Source of the DNA: Physcomitrium patens
Lineage: Eukaryota; Streptophyta; Bryopsida; Funariales; Funariaceae
DNA: 64,000 bases
NCBI RefSeq assembly: GCF_000002425.4
Contig: NC_037260.1
Span: forward strand, 11,823,912-11,887,911
Direction of reading: 5' to 3'
This document shows positions 37,641-49,283 of the stretch, in pieces. Position numbers and translations under genes: made by a program. Each line of letters starts with the position of its first letter. Positions within the stretch are counted from its first letter, which is position 1. The notes beneath the pieces are model-generated. The model was not told where the DNA came from. It worked only from the letters and a program-made list of their open reading frames with translations, and ran no database searches.

Positions 37641-38545
37641 TGAGTAGTGTGCTTTAGTTCTCCTTAATATAAATATAATCCTTCTTGACGACGACGAGTC
37701 TTTTCTTGCTCAGTAAGAGGTTTGAAACACACTACATCAATTTGCATATCCTCTACTACGGAATGTATGTGTTGAAGAGGTGTTGGTGTTGCCATTGAAT
37801 TATAGTAATGTTGTGGTCGATTCTCAAATCAGAATTCAAAAAGGCGATTGTCGCACTTCACAGCAAAGTCAATTGCTTGACTCAATGTTTGAGGATCAGA
37901 TAAGTTCAGCATTAATTTTTTTACCTCATACTGTAATCCATAAAGAAATTGGCTAATAAATGCAGCATCATCCCACTTGATATCAGTTGCAAGTTGTCAA
38001 AATTGTGAAGCATATAACATTACTGATCGATTACCTTGTCATAAAATATGGATCTTATTGGTTGCAACACGAATTGCATCATGTTCTCCATACATGGATC
38101 GAAACTCTGCCAAAAAAGCCTCTAGATTATCCAACATTAGATCTCATCATTCAAAAAAAGATGAAAACCACGATAGTGCTGAATCTGAAAGAAGCATACT
38201 ATTGAATCTAACTTGCGATCCTGGAGTTGGATAGCTTTGAGATTGAAGTTCAATCACAAGTTGCACTTGATTGATAAATCCTCGAAACTTGAATTTGGTG
38301 CCATCAAACTTCTCGGGTAGAACAATTTTTGGTTCTTTAACACTGGAAGGGCGTTCCACCATAGGAAAATGGACATGGTTTGGTGTAGATGTTGAAGCAG
38401 CTCCAACCATTTCTATATCTTCACTTCCTACCTATCTTGTTGCTCCTTGTGGTGGTAAATTAAGTTGATGCATCGCAAGCATTAACTCCCTCAATTGCTC
38501 TTGCATTTGTGCCATTGTATTCTTCATTTCAATAAGTTTTGCCAT
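37547..38545 (-). pseudogene. Gypsy element A gag, interrupted
   Basis: Begins at ATG 38545 and ends at TAG 37547-37549, the same relative stop as in element B. Shared family features: a coiled N-terminus, 'PEKFDGT', 'GFINQVQLVIELQ', 'LLSDSALSWFSSF'. Two neighbouring arginine codons seen in B are TGA TGA here (near 38.15 kb), both explained by CpG decay. The zinc-knuckle region (about 37.68 kb) is eroded. Confidence 0.85.
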
Positions 38546-38725
38546 GATAATACTTGAAAAAGAGAAGATGTCTAATATCGCTCAAGACAAATAGAAGAGA
38601 AGACTTGAGAATAAAGAAAATACTAAGGACAATATCAGTTTAAAAGAGGGTAATCCACAACTTCTAATATGCTTATATCTTATCAAGAAAAATGGGTAAT
38701 CCACTTTTAATCAAGATTAGACAAA

Positions 38726-38735
38726 GCTCTGATAT
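38726..38735 (-). other. Candidate primer-binding site of element A
   Basis: On the minus strand the sequence ATATCAGAGC lies 22 nt inside the 5' LTR. It matches eight or more bases of the usual initiator-Met PBS (TGGTATCAGAGC) but lacks the first TGG and is farther from the LTR than usual. The same arrangement is present in elements B and C. Confidence 0.45.
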
Positions 38736-38757
38736 TGTAGGTATACTCTTGTCAATC

Positions 38758-39318
38758 TGTCAAGGACAAGAACTCGATGAAAAAACAATTCAAAGAAGTG
38801 AGCCTTCACTCAAAGACAAGTAACAAAATATATATAAACAAGTATATATATTGAAAGAGAAACTGGAATGGCTATTGCCAAAAGACAAGAAAACTAGAGA
38901 CCCTTGAAACTAGACTAGAAACAAGAAAGGAGTTGACAAGAGTGAAGAAGCCTTTACTCTTGTCTCTATATATACTATCTAACTAGGGGCTATGTGGCGA
39001 CGTTCTATAGGACCTCCAATATGTGTTGACTTTGTAGGACACATACCTTGACTTACAAGGCAAGTTCTTTTACGTGTGGGCCACATAGTTAGCTTGATCT
39101 TCAAGCTAACAACATGTGTGGCACATGGCCAACTTGTTGACCACGTTTCTAATCCAAAAAGTCAATTAAAGACACCTATGAAGTCAAAGTAGCATCTATG
39201 AAGCTTCTAGGAAGCTTCCATATTAAATACTATAGAATTTACTTACTTTTATTTACTTTTACTTATTTCTATCTATTTGTATATGTAATTACTAGCTTAC
39301 ATGATTATGTCCGTGACA
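38758..39318 (-). repeat. Gypsy element A: right (5') LTR
   Basis: 561 bp, aligned to the left LTR without gaps. It would carry the promoter for the minus-strand transcript; no TATA box was assigned with confidence. The downstream target duplication TATTG is at 39319-39323. Confidence 0.95.
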
Positions 39319-40429
39319 TATTGTAGAATCAATGAATGCATCATTTGACTCATCATTAGAGGTTTTTTCATTCATATAAGCCTCTAAATCATCAACACCA
39401 ATTGAATCCATAGACACATCTACGGTATGAACTTTACAAGCCTCAGTTCAAAGTTTCTTATTTTCTTAGAATATTTTTATTAAGTATTTTGAAATATGGC
39501 ACACATATGCCATATGTCCAATCATTCTACATTCATGGTAAGTATACATCTCTAATTTTTATTTTCCATTGTAATTAGTTGTAGAATATTTATTCGACTA
39601 ATTATAGTGATTTTTTTTTAGACTTTGAAATATTAAGTCCATAAGATTTAGGAATTGGGGTTCCAATAGGACAAGCTTTTGCATTATGTAAGAATAGTTC
39701 ATTTTTTTTTGCAAGAAGTAGATAGGACATGAGATTATGATAAGTCTGAAATTTCATGTTCTTATATTGTTGTGCAAGTACAACAGATGCAAGAAGAAAT
39801 ATAGAGAGAATTTTTTCAATCATTTTTTCTTCAAAGTTACTTTATTCATATAGTTATAAGATAATATAATATATTTTACTATTAAAAGTATTTAAATTTA
39901 AAAAATCCAAGACATGTAAATGTATCCAATCATGACGTGAATATAGAAGGAAAATGGTCTTTTGATGATTAAACTTAGATTTAAAATTCTCCCAGAGCAT
40001 AGTTGAATCTTCTCTTTCAAAATATTGATGTTACAATGCAAATACAAGATGATGACATAGTAAAAGAAGTCCTTTCCAATGGATAGTAAGAGAAATTGAA
40101 GTACTTATAATAAGAGATTCTTTAATTAGAATTACATCCAAGAATTATTTTACAAATAAATTTTCTTTTATCATTTATATCCATAATAAGTAATTATTTT
40201 CATCAGTAGCCAATTGTAAAAATAGAAGAGCTTGAAATTATTGCAATGTAATGATAATAATTCGAAACATAGCAGAGGCAATTGAAGATGTTGAAGTACT
40301 CATTATAAATAAATCTAAGAATAAAAATATAAGATTAAGTAGAAAAGGTTGAATAAAATTCACCTTAAAATGTAAAGCCAAATAAAATGATAAAATTAAA
40401 ACTTGAAATCAAAAATATTAAAAATTAAA

Positions 40430-40433
<4 letters not shown>

Positions 40434-40462
<29 letters not shown>
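40434..40462. repeat. Poly-T tract inside the copia leader
   Basis: About 29 T in a row within the copia element, beside the minisatellite. Confidence 0.85.
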
Positions 40463-40466
<4 letters not shown>

Positions 40467-40494
40467 GAATAAGAATCTATAATGGACTATGGTA

Positions 40495-40915
40495 GGACGT
40501 GGCAACTTTGCAGTAGGGTGTGGCAATCGGTGGCAAGGTATGGCAGTCAATAGCAAGATGTAGCAGACGGTGGCAAGATGTGGCAGTTGGTGGCAAGATG
40601 CAGCAGACAGTTGTATGGTGTGGCAGTTGGTAGTAAGGTGCAACAATTTGGCGACAATGTGTGGTAATACAATAGCAAGATAATTTCATAGTAGCAACAA
40701 CATAATAGTAGCAATAATAGAATAACAGAATCAACTTAGCATAATAGCAACACAACGATAACTCAATACAACAATACCAATAGTAGCAACACAACAATAG
40801 TAGCAGCAGCAACTCAATACATCAATAGCAATAACTCAATACATCAATAGCAGTAACTCAATACATCAATAATAGCAGCAACAATACAATAGTAGCAGCA
40901 ACAAGTTAGAGAAAA
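40495..40915. repeat. Minisatellite-like repeats in the copia 5' region
   Basis: The left half repeats a 'GTGGCAAGATG..GCAG' type unit with variation. The right half has AACTCAATACATCAATAGCA (20 bp) about three times plus CAATAGTAGCAGCAAC units. Together they form a low-complexity block of about 420 bp between the copia gag and its 5' LTR. Confidence 0.75.
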
Positions 40916-40983
40916 AATTGATGAAAAAATGCTTCATTTTTAAGAATCAAGACTAGTGCATAAGAGCAATCATGCTAATAACG

Positions 40984-41214
40984 TGTTGAGAATGTTTTAG
41001 AGAGAAAGATAAGAGTAGTTAAAAGTAATGTGCACACACATGTAAAACACACACACAAGAAAGAGTTTATTCATATAGTTATCACTTATATAAAGAAAAT
41101 GGGAGAAGATAAACAATTTCTCTCCACAATATTCTAAACATTATAGCTACAATATTTATTGTAAGCTATAATAAATAGTATAAAAAGTGCTAACTATATT
41201 TAATACTCTCAATT
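40984..41214 (-). repeat. Copia element: right (5') LTR
   Basis: About 231 bp starting TGTTGAGAATG, the partner of 29043-29280. Many transitions separate the two copies, so the insertion is old. Confidence 0.85.
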
Positions 41215-41603
41215 AAAAAGAGTGAAAAAAGCTTCACTCTTGTTTCTATACATACCATCCAGTTTAAAACTATATGACAATGCTCTATAAGACCATCAAT
41301 ATTTTTTCAACTTCTAAAACATGTGTCTAATTTATAAGAAAAGTTTTCTACATGTACACTACTTGGCCAAATTATACTATAAATCACTAACATGTGCAAC
41401 ATATGGCTAACTTATTGGCCAAATTTTCAACCTATCAATTATCTACAAATAAGTATAAAATAAAATCTTCATATATAAAGCTTCTAAAAAGCTTTTCAAT
41501 AAGATATTATCAAAATTATTTCTACTTATTTCTATTTAATTTCTTTAATTTAGGTAAATATGTATATTTAAAATATTATCCTTTATTTTAGAAATAAGGT
41601 CTA
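41215..41603 (-). mobile_element. Gypsy relic E: left LTR, second part
   Basis: Resumes the LTR cut at 29042. It matches the second half of the A and B LTRs: 'GAGTGAAAAAAGCTTCACTCTTG', 'CAACTTATTGGCCAA'-like and 'GCTTCTAAAAAGCTT' blocks, ending near a decayed GTCCGTGACA at about 41.60 kb. Confidence 0.7.
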
Positions 41604-42029
41604 TAATGACCAATGATTACATGTTGAAGAAGTCTGAGATGCAACAAATTATATTTGCCACATACTTTGATTTTTATTTATTTTTGATATAGTTGATAGG
41701 TTCTCTCAACCATCTATATTGTTGTATATCAAAGTAGGAAGTCTATCCTATTATTTGATTATTATTGAAGCTTTTATAATGTCTTTTAAATAAAACATTT
41801 GAAACACCATCTATTCAAAGAAAACATGTTAAGGATCTTCATCTCTATTACATTATTTTAAAGATTGTGACAATCTCAATGCGTCATTTGATAACTCACT
41901 AAACAATAGCTCTTGAATTGAATTTATTGGTTCTTAATTCTACATCTCTTTTGTACTACAAATACATAAAAATCACAAATAAGAATAGAAGATAGAATGA
42001 AATCTTTACTAAACCATCATTTATATTAC
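41604..42029 (-). pseudogene. Gypsy relic E: remnant of the accessory ORF
   Basis: Aligns to the accessory ORF of A (33538-33960) and B (50886-51308) along most of its length, with many C to T and G to A changes and several stops. It is the only internal sequence between E's left LTR and the LTR copy starting at about 42.03 kb, so gag and pol are absent from E. Confidence 0.65.
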
Positions 42030-42470
42030 TAAATATGTTTTTGGTAATTCAAGCAACTACATATTAGGAACATGAAACACAAATAATCAAAGAATTAATA
42101 TATTCTTGTGTCACTCCAATAGAATAGATATTTATTCAAAGATGGTATAAAATAAGATTAAAGTTGCTATTAATAAAGATTCTTGAAATAAGAGTATATA
42201 TAATTAAGGCATTCACAAGAATAAAGAATGATTTATTCTTGCATCTATATCTATTATCAAGCTTGAAGCTAGAAGGCATTATTCTATAAGACCTTTAATA
42301 TTTGTTCAACTAACAAAATATATAATTCATTAGTAAGATAAGTTTTTATATGTATATCAATCGGCAAATTTGTATAAGTCAACATATGCAAGATATGGCA
42401 GCTTATTGGCTAAGATTTTAACATATCAATCACCTACAAATATATTTAATATTAAATCTATTTATTGCTC
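42030..42470 (-). mobile_element. Gypsy relic E: second LTR copy, truncated
   Basis: Matches 28825-29042 plus 41215-41460: the same opening ('ACTAAATATG', 'CTACATATTAGGAACATGAAAC'), 'CAAAGATGGTAT' and the later 'ATCAATCACCTACAAATA' block. It stops at about 42.46 kb, where unrelated plus-strand pol sequence begins. Confidence 0.6.
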
Positions 42471-42615
42471 TTGTGGATTGTCAACAAATAATATATTACT
42501 TAGAAGGATTTAATTTATGCATATATTATAGAGAATTCTTTTTAAGATATTAAAAGTGAATATAAAACTATCTTTAGCTTTTTATTTTCAAATTGATATA
42601 CAAATCAAATAATTT
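42471..42615 (+). pseudogene. Plus-strand gypsy integrase fragment
   Basis: The plus strand near 42.53-42.61 kb reads 'RILFKILKVNIKLS.AF', the decayed counterpart of the integrase segment 'RTLFKILKVDIKLSSAF' of elements A and B. It is a short isolated fragment, probably the end of another plus-strand copy next to element D. Confidence 0.6.
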
Positions 42616-42616
42616 T

Positions 42617-42621
<5 letters not shown>

Positions 42622-42667
<46 letters not shown>
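42622..42667. repeat. (TA)n microsatellite
   Basis: About 46 bp of alternating AT between the integrase fragment and the LTR of element D; it obscures the LTR start. Confidence 0.9.
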
Positions 42668-42671
<4 letters not shown>

Positions 42672-43197
42672 TTCAATAATTATTTATATAAATATATAGA
42701 AGTAGATAAAAGTAGATTAATTTTATAATATCTTATACTAAAAACTTTTTAGAAGCTTCATAGACTCAATTTTGACTTTATATATATTTATAATTGATTG
42801 ATAGGTTAAAAAATTGGTGAATAAGTTAATCACATGCTATATATATTGATAGCTTATTGAAAAAGCTAATTATGTGGCACACATATAAAAAACTAGTCTT
42901 ATAAGTTAAAATACATGTTTTGCAAAGTCAATACGTGTTGGAGGTCCTATAGAATATTACCACATGTTCTTAGTTAGATAATATATATGAAAGTAAGAAT
43001 GAAGCCTTTTTCACTCTTGTCAATGCCTTTCTAGTCCTTAGTCTTATTTCAAGACTTTAGAGTCTCCTTATCTTTAGCAATAGCCATTCTAATTTAATAC
43101 AATACCATCTTTGAGTGATTTTCTAGTCTTTTTGAATGATATAAGAGTGTGTTGATCTTTTAGTTCTTTGAGATTTATATTCTTAATAGTTTGGTAA
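42650..43197 (+). repeat. Gypsy element D: left (5') LTR
   Basis: Reverse complement of the family LTR: 'TAGAAGCTTCATAGACTCAATTTTGACTTTATA', 'ATGTGGCACACATA', 'GTTGGAGGTCCTATAGAATA' and 'TAGCAATAGCCATTCTAATT' blocks, in the same order as the copy at 60.70-61.23 kb. The left edge is uncertain because of the TA tract. Confidence 0.75.
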
Positions 43198-43565
43198 GAA
43201 TGCCAACTTATTGTTTTTGTCATGTTTTAGAAGTGAGTGAATTACTCCAGTTCTATAATTTTGTTTTGAAGCTTGTGGATTATCCACTTGTAAACAAACA
43301 ATTCAGTTTTTTAACGTTGATTTTTTTCTTTAAAAAAATAAATTATCTTTCTTTGTAAATATTTTTATTTAATATTAAAGGTTGTGAATTACTCTCCTCT
43401 AATTTAACTTTTTGAATTTTTTTGAGTTGTCTATGGAAGGAAAGATTATAAATACTACCATTAGAAAATGTGAAAATAAATTTATAACTATTATAGATCT
43501 CTATGAGTTTGTTAACACTCTAAGAATAAATATCTCATATATTTTTGACATGAATCATAAAAATA
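43198..43565 (+). pseudogene. Element D leader and gag start remnant
   Basis: Carries the leader phrases of the family ('GTGGATTATCCACTT', 'GTTGTGAATTACTCTCCTC', like 'GTGGATTACCC' in A) and then a short ORF beginning near 43433 that should be the start of gag but is too changed to align. Element C interrupts it. Confidence 0.45.
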
Positions 43566-44819
43566 TTGTGAAGAATAAGAACTTGATGAAAACAAATAAA
43601 CAACTGAAACTTTATCAAAGAAGTATGAAAAAATAGAAATAAGAAAGTATGTATATTAAAAAGAAGTTGAAATAGTTATTGCTAAAAGATAAGAAAATTA
43701 GAAACTTCTTAAAATTAGACTAGAATCAAGAAAAGAATTGATAATAATGAAGAAGACTTCACTCTTATTTATATTTATACTATCTACCTAGGAACTACAT
43801 GACAATATTTTATACAATCTCTAAAATGTATTGACTTTGCACGATACATATTTTAACTTATAAGGTAAGTTTTCTATATAGGTACCACATAGATAGCTTA
43901 TTCAACATGCTACCAACATATGTGACATGTGATTAATTTGTTGACTAAGTTTCTAACTTATCAATTAACTACAAACACATATAAAGTCAAAGCAACATCT
44001 ATAAAGATTTTCTAAAAAACATTATAAAATTAATCTATTTTTATATATTTTTATCTATTCATATTATCTAAGTAATAATTATAGCAAATATATGTTTGTG
44101 ATACTACTCCTATTTCTAGGAACAAGTTTCATGAGTAATGGTGATCACATGTTGAAAAAGTCTAAGATGCAACAAATTATATTTGTCTCATACTTTGATC
44201 TTTGTTCCCTTTGAAGGTAATTGATGGTTTTTGAGTTGAATTTGCTAGTTTTTGCTTATCCATCTTTTTAATGCTACAATTATACAAAAATTACAAACAA
44301 AGATAGAAGATAGAATGCAATATTTTTTAAATTTTGTTTTTTTATAGCAAAGGTTTGTTATTCTTTATCTTGATTTTCATGGATATTGTTGATGAAAAGC
44401 TTTCATCTTCTTTGCTGTATTTATAAGCTTTTTTGCTTGTTCCTATGTACATTTGCTAATATTTTATTTACACCAATAAATAAGATATTCCAACCTAAGT
44501 CAATGCCACCTCAAATCTAAGACTTTTTCAACCTTGAATTCTTGATTATTATCCACTTCTATAAGAAGCAATGGTATTTTTCTTCTTCTTAAGATATTCT
44601 TTGTCTTATATAGTTCAAAAATATGGAATGTATTTTTATAGACTCCAATAGATGTAATCAATAAGCGATTGGATTGACTTATTTATAAATAAAAAATGAT
44701 CCAAGTCTATGATAATTCAACTTGTCACAAGGACAAATAATTTTAATATTAAAATCAAATAACCATACTTTATCACCAACATGGAAATAAGGCTGTTTCT
44801 TGTGATAGGCATCTATCTA

Positions 44820-44855
<36 letters not shown>

Positions 44856-47800
44856 TTCTCAAGCCTCTTTTAGTGCTACTTTTATTATTATATGTAGCTC
44901 AAATAAATAATTAGTTAAATCTTTAGTTCTTATATTATTAATTTTTAAAAAATTAAAAGCATTAAGTCATAGATGATAATTATAATTAATAAATAAAGGT
45001 ATTTATTGCATAGAAGAATGTATCATGTTGTTATAAACAAACTTTGCCAATAGCGAAAGAATTGTTGAATCATCTTGTTGATAATTGATGGTATATCTCA
45101 AATACTACTCCAAAACTTGATTTACATACTTTATATGTCTATTAGTTTGAAGATAGAAAGCCAAAAATAATTTATATCCATCTTTAAAAGTTTGAAAAGT
45201 ATTTTTCAAAATCTTTATATAAATTAAGTTTCTCTATTTGATATAATATCTTTATTCAATCCATGATAATAATATATATTTTTAAGAAAAAACTTAGTTG
45301 TTTCTTTACTTGTGATAGATTTTGTATATGATACAAAATATGCCATCTTGGTGAAATAATCTATTATCACAAATATAGAATCATAAAAATTTGAGATTAA
45401 AAGATCTGTAATAGAAATAGGAGACTATAATTGTTTTGGAATGAATAATTGCTAAAAAAATCTATAAGATTGATGATGAAGAGTTTTTTTTTTATCTTGA
45501 ACAAATATTATATGATTGTAAATTTTTTTTGACTATCTTTAATATTTAGATCCACTAAAAGTCTTTGAATATTAGCTCCAAAATCTTATTGTATCCAAAA
45601 TGTCCTATTGGAAAGTCGTGAAAAACTTAAAAAATACATAATTGAACTTCAACTTTTGGAATATATAAGTGTCCCTCAAAATATAGTAGATTATTTTTAA
45701 ATTCAAACTACAAAGTATGATGAGACTTTGAAGGATTTTTCTTAATATCATGAATAAGAAGTTCAAAAGACATATTTGATTGAAATTTCTTAATGAAATT
45801 TGAATCAATAATTAATATTGATTTCATTATTCAAAGATGAAGATGCTCTAGCTTTAAGAAAATTATTTGATATTAATCATAAGCATCACCTTCTTACATT
45901 GATATAAGATAAGATTGTTTAGAGACTACATTTGATAAACTTATTTGTTTTTTTGATTAATAAGTGATCTTGAATTCAAATTTTGACAAGGACATGTTCT
46001 AACAAGTTTAGTAACAATTCAAAATATATGTTCATGTAAAATATTTAAGGTTCCTATAATTCATATATATGGTGACTAGACTAAGAGTGCCTTCTAAAAA
46101 ATGGCACTATTTTTTAAATGAATTCACAATTTACAAAAATTTCTTTATTAAAGATCTTGTAATTAATCTTGGCTATTGAATTTTTTTTGGAATAAAAAAC
46201 TATTAAGTGCAATTTATCATTTTTTTTCATTTGTGATAATGTAACACTTAAAGCAAAGTTTGATGTATCAATTTTTGTAAAAAATGGCTTAAAAAAGCCA
46301 ACATAATACAAAATTGGTACATAAACAAAGGTTGTTTTTAAAATTTTAAATGCTACTTTTGCTTCTTGATTCCATTGAAGTTTGTCTTTATAAGTCAAAC
46401 ATATAAGTAGAATTGTGGCTTGAAAAAAGTCCTTGATGAAGATTCAATAGTAGTTGGAAAATTTCAAAAAGCATTAGATATCTCTTATCATTTTTGAAAT
46501 CTTTCAATTTATAATAGTTTGAACTTTTTTAGAATCCATCATAAGTCTATCATTTGAAATGATTTTTTAATACACAAAAAACATAAAGTTTATATTTTTT
46601 GGTATTTTTAGAATAGATTAAAATATTATCTAAATAACAAACAATAAAATTGTCTGAAAATTCTCAAAATACATCATTTATTAGATGTTGAAAAGCTACT
46701 CATACATTTATAAGTCCAAAAGGCATGATATTATATTCAAAATGTCCATACCTCGTTCAAAATGTAGTCTTCTATTTATTTCTTTTTTTAATGCATACTA
46801 GATTATATGCCCCTTATAGATCTATTTTTTTTATAGATTTTAGCTTCATTCAATTGATCAAGAAGTTCAAATATCAAAAGTAGCAAGTATTTGTTTTTGA
46901 TGGTGATCTTGTTGAGTCTTTAATAATCAATAAACATCTCTAATGATCCATATTTTTTCTTTAAAAATAAAATTGGAGCTTTTGTTAGAGATATGGAATG
47001 ACATATGAAGTTTTAAGCCAAATTTTCTTCAATATACTCTTTGAGTTTATCCAACTCATTTTGTAATAAACTATAAATTGGTCCAAATAGTAGTTAAGCT
47101 CCTTCTTAAAGGTCAATTGAGCAATCATAGGAACAATGTTCTAAAAGAGTATCTACATTTTTTTTCTCATATAAATCTTTAAAATCTTGATATTATCTAA
47201 AAATATCATTTAAAATCTTTTTATTATTAGAAACAGATGTGACATAAATGATATAAGGTGATACTTTTTTTGCAACATGTAAGAACGTTCATGCACCTAC
47301 AAATATAAGTTTGATTGTATTAGACTTATAATTTTTTACTTAGTTAATTATATTCTTAATTATACTTTAAAAAAATTAAGACTACAAGAAATCTAATCTA
47401 TTCAAAGATTTTACTTTTTTAACTACAATAAATCTAAAATAAATGAATTAAAATAAGATTCAATGATATTAAATACCACAAAGCTATTTTGACCATTAAT
47501 TATTACTTTTAGAAGAAATGCTTTGTAAATAACATCTCTAAAAGATAATAGACGACCATCTATGATTTTTACATGAACAAGTTTTATTTTCTTTATTAAA
47601 AGTATGTTATATCTTTTAATAAAGTCTTCATCTAATAAACAAGCTGAGGCTCCTGAATCTAGCAAGGCAGAAGCTTTGTAATATTTAGGTCATAAAGTAA
47701 AATCTATTATAAAATAAAGAGAGGTTTTAAAGAAAAATAGGACCTTCATTAGGTGATGTACAAGGTTCTAGCTGCACATTTCCTATTATAGCTAGATAAA

Positions 47801-49283
47801 CTTATTTTCAATATATTATCTTTTTAAAAATTATATTTTTTATTTTATAATTGTATCGCTTCTTTAAACAATGTTGAACAATGCGCCTTGGTTTTCTACA
47901 CTATAAATACAATCTTTCTTAACAATGACAAAATTTTTCTTATTCAATAAGAAGTTTAAACGTATCACATCAATTTGTATATTTTTTACTTTTGAAGATA
48001 TGTATGAAGAAGACATTGGTATTACTATTGAATTATAAGAATATTAAAGTATACTTATGTAATTTTCAAACCAAAATTCCAAAAGTCAATTGTCACATTT
48101 TACAATAAAATCAATTGCTTGATTTAATTTTTGACGATCAAATAAATTAAGAATTAATTTCTTTACTTCATATTCTAATCCATAAATAAATTGGCTAATG
48201 AATACAGTATCATCTCACTTGATATCAATTGTAAGTTGTCTAAATTGTAAAGCATATAATATTATAAATTAATTTTTTATTATAAAATATAGATCTTGTT
48301 TATTACAACACAAATTGCATGATATTTTTCATATATAGATCAAAATTTTACTAAAAAAAGCTTCCAAATTATCCAATATTGGATCATATTATTCAAGAAA
48401 AGATAAAAGCCATGATAATACAAAACAAAAAAGTAATATTTCAATAAACTTGACTTGTAATCCTAGAATTGGATAGCTTTAGGATTAAAGTTTAATTATT
48501 AGTTGTACTTAATTGATGAATCCTTGAAACTTTCATCTTGTACCATCAAACTTTTCAAATAAGGTAATTCTTGATTTTCTAGTACTTGAATGGTATTCTA
48601 CTATAAAAAAAAGTGATATAATTTGGCACAAATATTAAAATAGCTCCAATCATCTCTATATCTCTACTTTTTGTCATTCTTATTTTTTTGTGGTGGTAAA
48701 TTGAGTTAATATTTGATACATTATAAATATTAATTCTCTCAATTGTTCTTATATTTATGCCATTGCACTCTTCATTTTGACAAGCTCTGTCATAATAATA
48801 CTTTAAAGAAAAGAAATGTTTAATATTATTGAAGACAAGTAAGAAAAAAAACTTAAGAGCTAGAAAAATACTAAAAAAAAATTAATTTAGAAGAGGATAA
48901 TTTACAACTTCTAATATGCTTATGTTTTATCAAGAGAAAGAAATAATCTATTCTCAATTAAGAAAAGGCAAAATTCTAATATTGTAAGTGTACTCTTGTC
49001 AATCTTTCAAGGACAAGAATTCAATGAAAGCAAATAAACAAGTGAGATTTTTAAAAAGAATATGAAAAAATAGGAATACGAAAGTATGCATATTAAAAAG
49101 AAATTAGAATAGCTATTGCCAAAAGACAAAAAAATGAGATACTTCTTAAAACTAGATTAGAAGTAAAAAAAAGAGATGACAAGAATAAGGAAGGATTCAT
49201 TCTTACTTCTATGCATAATATCAACATGAGAGCTACATAGTGACATTCTATAAGACCACCAAAATGTGTTGACTTTGCAAAGT
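43566..49283 (-). mobile_element. Gypsy element C: decayed copy with truncated right LTR
   Basis: Left LTR about 43.57-44.10 kb (starts like TGTCAAGGACAAGAAC with changes). The right LTR begins at about 49.0 kb ('TTTCAAGGACAAGAATTC') and stops at about 49.28 kb, roughly halfway. Internal minus-strand remnants, right to left: gag (48.8-47.85 kb), protease with DSG kept (47.67-47.42 kb), RT (47.2-46.5 kb), RNase H (46.4-46.1 kb), integrase (45.9-44.95 kb), chromodomain (about 44.55-44.39 kb). The accessory ORF is largely deleted: only its ends remain at 44.14-44.27 kb. C lies in D's gag. Confidence 0.8.
44818..44852. repeat. (TA)n microsatellite in element C
   Basis: TATC/TA repeat of about 35 bp within the pol 3' region of element C. 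Confidence 0.8.

Larger units (their letters stand above)
32936..39318 (-). mobile_element. Gypsy element A: full-length chromodomain (chromovirus) LTR retrotransposon
   Basis: 6,383 bp with 561-bp LTRs (32936-33496 and 38758-39318), both running TGTCAAGGAC...GTCCGTGACA, and a TATTG target duplication. A hand comparison of the LTRs gives 24 mismatches (about 96% identity), mostly transitions, so A is older than element B. Internal order on the minus strand: gag, pol (protease, RT, RNase H, integrase, chromodomain), then an extra 140-codon ORF. Gag and pol are interrupted, several times by CGA to TGA changes. A sits inside the protease region of the copia element. Confidence 0.96.
39319..40983 (-). 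pseudogene. Copia gag/protease 5' piece and leader
   Basis: Continuation of the copia element beyond gypsy A. The minus strand at about 39.54-39.49 kb reads 'HECRMIGHMAYVC', a decayed CCHC zinc knuckle of gag. The acidic 'VHTVDVSMDSIGVDDLEAYMNE' segment at 39.43-39.36 kb is the spacer before the protease. Further right it is AT-rich with a poly-T run and a minisatellite before the 5' LTR. Just inside the LTR the minus strand reads CGTTATTAGCATGATTGCTC, the likely priming region. Confidence 0.65.
29043..41214 (-). mobile_element. Decayed Ty1/copia LTR retrotransposon, split by gypsy element A
   Basis: Bounded by the LTR pair at 29043-29280 and 40984-41214. Its own sequence is about 5.8 kb (29,043-32,930 plus 39,324-41,214), interrupted by the 6.4-kb gypsy element A. 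Reading the minus strand from the right, the order is gag with zinc knuckle, protease, integrase, reverse transcriptase, RNase H: the copia order. All coding is broken by stops and shifts. It lies inside an older gypsy LTR (E), with flanks GAAAA and AAAAA as a possible decayed target duplication. Confidence 0.85.

Noticed and set aside
34682-38410. Element A considered as an active retrotransposon
   Set aside because: Several stops and frame breaks in gag and pol, and 24 LTR mismatches, show it is an older, defective copy.
40461-40920. CRISPR-like array
   Set aside because: Units are irregular, adjacent and without spacers; this is a eukaryotic minisatellite inside a retrotransposon.
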